The translations under genes were made by a program, and so were the position numbers. The notes under the pieces are model-generated. The model was not told the DNA's origin. It searched no databases and was given only the letters and a program-made list of their open reading frames with translations. From assembly GCA_049606855.1 (NCBI GenBank), contig JBMYVY010000010.1:15749-79748 (forward strand): 64,000 nt of DNA, read 5' to 3'. The stretch is from JBELHR01 sp049606855 (lineage in GTDB: Bacteria; Bacteroidota; Bacteroidia; Flavobacteriales; Flavobacteriaceae). The number at the start of each line of letters is the position of its first letter. Within the stretch, counting starts at the first letter, position 1. This document shows, piece by piece, positions 59,473-64,000 of this stretch.

Positions 59473-60045
59473 ATGCAATCTATTACAATCTTAGGATCTA
59501 AAAGAGAAAGCGTAGGTAAGTCAGCGACTAAAGCCTTACGTAATGCTGGAAAGGTACCATGTGTATTATACGGAGGTGACAAGGCCGTACATTTTTCAGC
59601 TGACGCAAAAGCGTTCAAAAACCTTGTTTACACACCGAATGTATACACTGCAACGATTGAATTAGAAGGTGGTGAGTCTTTCAAAGCAATTTTGCAAGAT
59701 ATTCAATTTCACCCAGTTTCTGATGAGATTTTACACGTTGACTTCTATCAACTTCACGATGATAAAGAAGTAACAATGAATATTCCTGTAAATCTTGTAG
59801 GTAATGCAAAAGGAGTTATTATTGGTGGTGCTCTACGTCATAACTTAAGACGCCTTAAAGTTAAAGCGCTTCCAGCAAATCTTCCTGATTTCATCGAGGC
59901 TGATATTACAGATTTAGATATCGGAAACAAATTATACGTTACTTCATTGAGAAATGACAAGTACACATTATTACACCCAGACAACACGGTTGTTGCTCAA
60001 GTAAGAATGTCTCGTAACGTTCAAAAAGTTGAAACTGAAGAATAG
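59473..60045 (+). CDS. rplY: 50S ribosomal protein L25/CTC
   Basis: A 190-residue ribosomal protein of the longer CTC type. The L25 domain (residues 1-90: GKSATKALRNAGKVPCVLYG, ILHVDFYQL) binds 5S rRNA. The C-terminal beta domain (residues 95-185: IPVNLVGNAKGVIIGGALRH, LKVKALPANLPDFIEADITD) is the CTC extension. It is followed by a strong terminator that separates it from pth. Confidence 0.96.
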   Translation: MQSITILGSKRESVGKSATKALRNAGKVPCVLYGGDKAVHFSADAKAFKNLVYTPNVYTATIELEGGESFKAILQDIQFHPVSDEILHVDFYQLHDDKEVTMNIPVNLVGNAKGVIIGGALRHNLRRLKVKALPANLPDFIEADITDLDIGNKLYVTSLRNDKYTLLHPDNTVVAQVRMSRNVQKVETEE

Positions 60046-60064
60046 ACTTTAGTTCTAAAATATT

Positions 60065-60097
60065 AAGGCGCTACCTTTTGGATAGCGCCTTTTTTTT
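60065..60097 (+). terminator. Intrinsic terminator after L25
   Basis: AAGGCGCTACC, TTTT loop, GGATAGCGCC followed by eight T. It ends 25 bases before the pth start. Confidence 0.9.
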
Positions 60098-60122
60098 GAA
60101 AAAATTTCACGATTTTTGTCTT

Positions 60123-60701
60123 ATGAAGAAATTTTTAATCATTGGTCTCGGGAATCCTGGTGTCAAATACAAAGAGACCCGTCATAATATTGGGTTTAAG
60201 GTTTTGGACCATCTAGCCAAAGAAATGGGCACGGAATTTACAACGGAAAAGCTCGGAGACGTTGCCAGTTTCAGGTTTAAAGGAAGAACCTATGTTTTAC
60301 TCAAACCGAATACTTTTATGAATTTAAGTGGAAAGGCGGTCAATTATTGGATGCAGAAAGAAAAAATCAGCATCGAAAACATACTCGTTGTTACTGATGA
60401 TTTAAATATAGATTTTGGTGCCATTAGAATTAAAGGGAAAGGTTCCGCTGGCGGACATAATGGTCTAAAAGACATTATCGCTGTCCTTGGGCGTCAAGAT
60501 TTTGCCCGGTTTAGATTTGGAGTTGCAGCAAACTATAGTAAAGGAAGACAAGTGGACTATGTACTCGGTGAATGGAGTCCAGAGGAGTCTCGTTATTTTC
60601 CAGAATTATTGGATAAATCGGCCAAAGCATGCTTGTCCTTCGGTACCGCTGGAATTAATCATACTATGAATAATTTCAATGGTCCTTTAAATTTGGTCTG
60701 A
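60123..60701 (+). CDS. pth: Peptidyl-tRNA hydrolase
   Basis: A 192-residue enzyme that releases tRNA from stalled peptidyl-tRNA. IIGLGNPGVKYKETRHNIGF holds the catalytic His; LLKPNTFMNLSGKAV, DDLNIDFGAIRIKGKGSAGG and HNGLKDIIAVLG complete the site. The ATG at 60123 is correct; an in-frame start at 60078 lies inside the terminator hairpin. GATTTTTG ends 4 bases before the ATG, a weak promoter-like box for a leaderless mRNA. It overlaps queD on the other strand by 15 bases. Confidence 0.96.
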   Translation: MKKFLIIGLGNPGVKYKETRHNIGFKVLDHLAKEMGTEFTTEKLGDVASFRFKGRTYVLLKPNTFMNLSGKAVNYWMQKEKISIENILVVTDDLNIDFGAIRIKGKGSAGGHNGLKDIIAVLGRQDFARFRFGVAANYSKGRQVDYVLGEWSPEESRYFPELLDKSAKACLSFGTAGINHTMNNFNGPLNLV

Positions 60702-61139
60702 GGCATGCCATTCAGCGAATGAGGTACCCGTTTCTTGAAGTTTTAATGAGTGCAGCTTTATGTTTTCAGGAAGTAAGGCGCTAATTGTCGCCGCAAAGTC
60801 GATGATCATCATTTCGGAAGTTGGTTGATAATCTACCAAAATCACCTTGTGACCGCGTTCTTTTAATTCATTAGCCAACTCAATATGAGGAGTCGTTTGA
60901 TTAAAAACAGTCGCGTGATCAAATTTTTTAACAATCTCTTTATTGACAATTGCTTTTAAATCTTTAAAATCAATTACCATTCCTCGCTTTACATGACCTT
61001 CTTCGATAATAGGCTCTCCAATAACAGTAACATAAAGCTTATAGCTGTGACCGTGAACATTTTTACACAATCCATCATAACCATATAAGGCATGTCCCGT
61101 CTCGAAATCAAATTCCTTAGTAATACGAATTTTACTCAT
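60687..61139 (-). CDS. queD: 6-carboxytetrahydropterin synthase (QueD)
   Basis: A 150-residue enzyme of queuosine synthesis. Zinc ligands: the His of FETGHAL and the two in NVHGHSYKL. The Cys in GLCKNVHGHSY is catalytic. MVIDFKDLKAIV and KKFDHATVF contribute to the pocket, and LQETGTSFAEW near the end carries the Glu that binds the pterin. A close PTPS relative is possible but the Cys spacing favours QueD. TAAATTTG lies 4 bases before the ATG. Confidence 0.92.
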   Translation of the reverse strand: MSKIRITKEFDFETGHALYGYDGLCKNVHGHSYKLYVTVIGEPIIEEGHVKRGMVIDFKDLKAIVNKEIVKKFDHATVFNQTTPHIELANELKERGHKVILVDYQPTSEMMIIDFAATISALLPENIKLHSLKLQETGTSFAEWHASDQI

Positions 61140-61143
61140 GAGG

Positions 61144-61151
61144 CAAATTTA
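61144..61151 (-). promoter_or_regulatory. -7 box (TAAATTTG) of queD
   Basis: Exact TAnnTTTG on the minus strand followed by CCTC and the ATG. The spacing predicts a leaderless mRNA. Confidence 0.5.
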
Positions 61152-61154
61152 CAA

Positions 61155-61325
61155 CTAATCCTTTAAATCCTTTCGGTTTTTTGCCATTCTGTAAATAAAA
61201 TAGGCAATTAGCACAAAAATGACATAGGGTAAATAGGAGCCGATAAACACACCGATTTCATAGCTTGAATCTGGAGCCTCTTCAATTTTTTTTGCAATTT
61301 TTTCAGCGTCTTGATAAATCATCAT
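61155..61325 (-). CDS. Small single-span membrane protein
   Basis: A 56-residue protein with an N-terminal amphipathic, Lys/Glu-rich helix (DAEKIAKKIEEAPDSSYEIG), one hydrophobic span (about residues 26-46, FIGSYLPYVIFVLIAYFIY) and a basic tail RMAKNRKDLKD. I do not recognise a family. The ATG overlaps the stop of the enoyl-CoA hydratase gene (ATGA), which supports translation. The second ATG, one codon later, is an alternative start. Confidence 0.65.
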   Translation of the reverse strand: MMIYQDAEKIAKKIEEAPDSSYEIGVFIGSYLPYVIFVLIAYFIYRMAKNRKDLKD

Positions 61326-62068
61326 TTCTTTTTAAATGTTTCTAAGAAGGCTCTCGCTTCTGGCCCTAGCACTAAATTACCGCTCATCGCGGCTCTTTCC
61401 TCCATCAATTCAGGCCAATGCTCTGTTCCTTGCCAGGAAGCTTCTTTAAAGGCTCGTACGGCTTGTTTGGAGCATTTTGCTAATGCTAATGCACGCGAAT
61501 TAATTCCAGACTCTAAGCTCGTGATGTCATCAAATAATTCATGATAAAGCCCTCGACGATATCCCCATTGAGCAGACTTCCAATCACCAGGAGCATAAGT
61601 CAAGGCTTGTAGTCCGGAAATGCCTATTTTGTGACTAACTGCAGGAGCAATTACAAAAGGTCCAATGCCCACATTTAATTCAGATAACTTCAGTGAAGCA
61701 TCCACAGTGGCTCCACAATAATCAAACGCAGCCGCCAAACCGACGCCTCCGCCCACGGTTTTGCCTTGAATCATTCCAAAAATCGGTTGAGGAGCAGATT
61801 TGATGCACAGAATTAATCGAGCAAAACCCATAAAAAATTCTTTCGCAGCAGCAACATCTTCTAATGCCAATAACTCATCAAAAGAAGCGCCTGCACAAAA
61901 AGCTCTTTCTCCCCTACTTTTGACAATAATTACAGGTGCTGTCGAGTTTGAAATTGTATCTATCAATTCATTCAGTAAAGCACTTGGGAAAGAATTTCCT
62001 GCAGGGTGAAAAAACTCAATTGTCTCTACTCCTGATTCAAAATGTTTTGTGATTTCTCCTTTTACCAT
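61322..62068 (-). CDS. Enoyl-CoA hydratase/isomerase family protein
   Basis: A 248-residue crotonase-fold protein. Oxyanion-hole regions are ERAFCAGASFDELL and MIQGKTVGGGVGLAAAFDYC, followed by LSELNVGIGPFVIAPAV. The Glu pair of true hydratases is not clearly conserved (GGGVGLAAA, ELNVGIGP), so another crotonase reaction is possible. I start at ATG 62068; a TTG two codons upstream is the alternative. A TAAATTTG box ends 3 bases before this ATG and overlaps the MATE stop. Confidence 0.88.
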   Translation of the reverse strand: MVKGEITKHFESGVETIEFFHPAGNSFPSALLNELIDTISNSTAPVIIVKSRGERAFCAGASFDELLALEDVAAAKEFFMGFARLILCIKSAPQPIFGMIQGKTVGGGVGLAAAFDYCGATVDASLKLSELNVGIGPFVIAPAVSHKIGISGLQALTYAPGDWKSAQWGYRRGLYHELFDDITSLESGINSRALALAKCSKQAVRAFKEASWQGTEHWPELMEERAAMSGNLVLGPEARAFLETFKKK

Positions 62069-62071
62069 ATT

Positions 62072-62079
62072 CAAATTTA
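62072..62079 (-). promoter_or_regulatory. -7 box (TAAATTTG) at the MATE stop codon
   Basis: Exact TAnnTTTG on the minus strand. Its first three bases (TAA) are the MATE stop codon. It ends 3 bases before the hydratase ATG, so a separate leaderless transcript for the hydratase is possible. Confidence 0.35.
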
Positions 62080-63399
62080 AGCTTTTTTAGGAAGAATTCT
62101 TTGGTTAAAAATCCGGATTAAGATCCCTGCCCTTAATAGCATCCATACCATAAATGCAATCCAAATTCCATAGAGCTTTAATCCAAAATAATCCGTCAAA
62201 TAGATTGTTGGAACAAAACCTAAAAATGTGGCAATTAACAGGGTGTTTCTCAAGGCTACCGCCTCGGCCATCCCTTTAAATACACCGTCGTAAACAAAGG
62301 CAACTGCATTTATGGGTTGCATGATCAATACCATCCAAAATATTTGATAAAAAGCCAGGAGTACAGCTGAGTCTTTGGTAAACAACAATCCAATGGGTTT
62401 GTATAATACAAAACACAGTGCACCGAGTCCAACTGCGATAATCACTGCAATTTTCATCACAGAATTGATAAGGTTTTTTAAACTTATGAAATCATTTGCT
62501 CCTTTAAGTTTGCCTGAAACAATATTTGCCACACTGGAATAACCGTCAATAAAGAAGCTAAAAAATAACCAAATCTGAAATGCTATAGTTTGGGCGGCTA
62601 TACTTGCTCCACCATAGGCTGTTGCAAAAGCGTTTGCAAAGTATAAAGCGACATTTAATGAAGCTGAACGCACGAATAGATTCAGACTCAAGTTTATTAA
62701 TGGCTTTAAAGAGGGATTCGCTCGCCTTCCTAAATTCCATCTAAAGGGGGTTTTTTTCAGCACCAAATAAACAGAAAGTAAAGCCATAACGACCTGAGCT
62801 ATTATAGAAGCCCATGCCGCTCCTTCAACTCCCATTGGGGGAATCCAATTTTCAATTCCATAGACCAGAACCACATCCAAACCTATATTTACCACAGCAC
62901 CGATAACCGCAATTATCATAGGCCAGAACGTGTTTTGCATTCCTCTGAACACCCCGAAAAGCGTAAAGATTATTAAGATTAAGGGCAGACCATAGGCTCT
63001 AATCTTATAATAAGAAACGGCAGTGTCTAAGATCAATCCTTGGGCATTGTAAAATTCAAAAATCCCGTAAGCAAAATAGGAGGTTATTCCCATTAATAAT
63101 ACGCTCAAAAGGACATTTATCAACAAAATCTGACTTGGTAAGCTTGCAACCTCATCAAGTTTATTAGCCCCGAGATGACTGGCTATTAGAGCGGAAATTG
63201 CAGATCTAGTTTGAGCAAGTATCCATACAATAGCGGACAAAAAACTTCCTGCAATTCCAACTGCGGCAGGTGCTTCAACTGCATTCACTGGAACATTACC
63301 AACAATTGCCGTATCTGTTAAAGATAAAAGAGGTTCAACTATCCCAGAAATTATTGCGGGAATCGCCAACTTATTGATGTCTCTAAATCGGTAAGTCAT
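62077..63399 (-). CDS. MATE family efflux transporter (DinF-like)
   Basis: A 440-residue inner-membrane protein with 12 helices in two related halves. LAIPAIISGIVEPLLSLTDT opens the first, then AIVGNVPVNAVEAPAAVGIA; the second repeats this with NLFVRSASLNVALYFANAFA. It should export organic cations or drugs in exchange for sodium or protons. It overlaps the acetyltransferase upstream by 17 bases, so the two are co-transcribed. Confidence 0.93.
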   Translation of the reverse strand: MTYRFRDINKLAIPAIISGIVEPLLSLTDTAIVGNVPVNAVEAPAAVGIAGSFLSAIVWILAQTRSAISALIASHLGANKLDEVASLPSQILLINVLLSVLLMGITSYFAYGIFEFYNAQGLILDTAVSYYKIRAYGLPLILIIFTLFGVFRGMQNTFWPMIIAVIGAVVNIGLDVVLVYGIENWIPPMGVEGAAWASIIAQVVMALLSVYLVLKKTPFRWNLGRRANPSLKPLINLSLNLFVRSASLNVALYFANAFATAYGGASIAAQTIAFQIWLFFSFFIDGYSSVANIVSGKLKGANDFISLKNLINSVMKIAVIIAVGLGALCFVLYKPIGLLFTKDSAVLLAFYQIFWMVLIMQPINAVAFVYDGVFKGMAEAVALRNTLLIATFLGFVPTIYLTDYFGLKLYGIWIAFMVWMLLRAGILIRIFNQRILPKKA

Positions 63400-63883
63400 A
63401 ACAATAAAATGGGTGTTCAGATTGTTTTGGGAAAAATATATTTCCTAATCGTTTATAGCCTCTAGCCTCATAGAATTTGTGGTTTCTTTTGTTTTGACTG
63501 AAGGTGTCCAATCTTACCCAAGAATACCCCTCTTGTTTGGCGTAGTTCTCTGCAAAATCCATAAGTTTTCGGGCATTGCCCTTTTTTTGATAACTCGGAT
63601 GTACTGCCAACCGATGAATATACAGCTTCTTACCATTTTCACCGGACCAAAAGACATCTTCATATTCTTGATCCTCGATATCACTCAGAACAATAATTCC
63701 CTCGATATTTTCCTGCCTTTCTAAGCAGTATAGCTGACCAATTTCTACATCATTTTCAAATACTTTTCTAGAAGGATAATGCTCATTCCATTGATAAATA
63801 TGCTGATTTATCATGTTTTGGGCACAAGCCTCAGTAAGGGCTTTTATTTTTGGTATATCTGCTTTAGTTGCTTTTCGTATCAT
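63383..63883 (-). CDS. GNAT family N-acetyltransferase
   Basis: A 166-residue acetyltransferase: MIRKATKADIPKIKALTEAC, LYIHRLAVHPSYQKKGNARK (acetyl-CoA loop), LMDFAENYAKQEGYSWVRLD, and NKRNHKFYEARGYKRLGNIF. The length and motifs fit a small-molecule or protein acetyltransferase of unknown acceptor. It overlaps the hydrolase-like gene upstream by 20 bases and the MATE gene by 17. Confidence 0.92.
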   Translation of the reverse strand: MIRKATKADIPKIKALTEACAQNMINQHIYQWNEHYPSRKVFENDVEIGQLYCLERQENIEGIIVLSDIEDQEYEDVFWSGENGKKLYIHRLAVHPSYQKKGNARKLMDFAENYAKQEGYSWVRLDTFSQNKRNHKFYEARGYKRLGNIFFPKQSEHPFYCYDLPI

Positions 63884-64000
63884 TTTTAATAAAGCTTATG
63901 GTTTGATCAAATGCAACTTGTAAATAATTTGGAAGTTCTTCTTTGCCCCAAGGGGTTGTACTGCCTAAATTATGATCCATATTGGCGATAATATACAGCT
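63864..64000 (-). CDS. C-terminal end of a probable alpha/beta hydrolase (partial)
   Basis: The window ends inside this gene. The 45 visible residues read LYIIANMDHNLGSTTPWGKE, then ELPNYLQVAFDQTISFIK and a stop. The MDHNL segment placed about 40 residues before the C-terminus fits the catalytic His of an alpha/beta hydrolase. Too little is present to name the enzyme. Its last 20 bases overlap the start of the acetyltransferase in another frame. Confidence 0.6.
   Translation of the reverse strand, partial: LYIIANMDHNLGSTTPWGKEELPNYLQVAFDQTISFIKNDTKSN

Noticed and set aside
60078..60122. Upstream extension of pth
   Set aside because: It would begin inside the L25 terminator; the family starts at MKKFLIIGLGNPG.
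1..64000. Insertion sequence, prophage, integron or CRISPR array
   Set aside because: No transposase, integrase, phage structural gene or regularly spaced repeats were seen; the two relics lack flanking direct or inverted repeats that I could detect.

Overview
The window looks like chromosome of a marine member of the Bacteroidetes, most likely Flavobacteriaceae. The DNA is AT-rich. Promoter-like boxes have the Bacteroidetes form TAnnTTTG. Many products are short lipoproteins of the phylum type, and the housekeeping proteins (Prs, L25, Pth, M16 pair, SPFH/Arc pair, LacX-type epimerase) read as flavobacterial. I see no rRNA, prophage, insertion sequence, CRISPR array or plasmid function. There is one tRNA, Leu-CAA. 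Genes are tightly packed, often with 1-32 bp overlaps, and the only two stretches longer than 300 bp without an intact gene hold gene relics. Family names are recalled from sequence patterns; no database was searched.

Region by region. 0-6 kb: small conserved proteins, a gluconokinase/6-phosphogluconate dehydrogenase fusion and an FKBP-type isomerase. 6-10.4 kb: a cysteine dioxygenase/cysteine-sulfinate-type decarboxylase pair (probable hypotaurine synthesis) divergent from a sodium:solute symporter, bracketed by two relics of exported carbohydrate-active enzymes (GH30 and a polysaccharide-lyase-like protein). In each relic the two ends of the gene are joined with the middle missing. 10.4-20.2 kb: DUF3050 protein, AraC regulator, lipoproteins, a catalytic plus non-catalytic M16 protease pair and a sulfatase. 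20.2-27.8 kb: a proton antiporter and a peroxide-defence block (oxyR divergent from ahpC-ahpF, then a di-haem peroxidase and a pirin). 27.8-30.6 kb: a photolyase, a second photolyase-like protein whose domains appear to be in reverse order, a DUF2256 mini-protein and a small membrane protein.

30.6-45.7 kb: an HxlR regulator with a duplicated palindromic operator at its own start, a GH3 glycosidase, an epimerase, a nitroreductase, RecQ, an exported ADP-ribosylglycohydrolase-fold lipoprotein, an M14 peptidase and an Arc/SPFH pair. 45.7-52.8 kb: acetyltransferases, then a cysteine operon (cysE-cysM-methyltransferase-MBL hydrolase-SRPBCC/DinB fusion). 52.9-58.3 kb: an eight-gene run with AlkB and an HMCES/YedK-like abasic-site protein. 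58.3-64 kb: tRNA-Leu, prs, L25, pth, queD, enoyl-CoA hydratase, MATE pump, an acetyltransferase and the end of a probable hydrolase.

Two themes recur. One is sulfur amino-acid flow: cysE/cysM make cysteine, and CDO plus the decarboxylase could turn it into hypotaurine. The other is light, peroxide and alkylation damage: photolyases, OxyR/AhpCF/peroxidase, AlkB, HMCES and RecQ. A further signal is that many genes have a TAnnTTTG-like box only 3-5 nt before the ATG, which suggests leaderless mRNAs.
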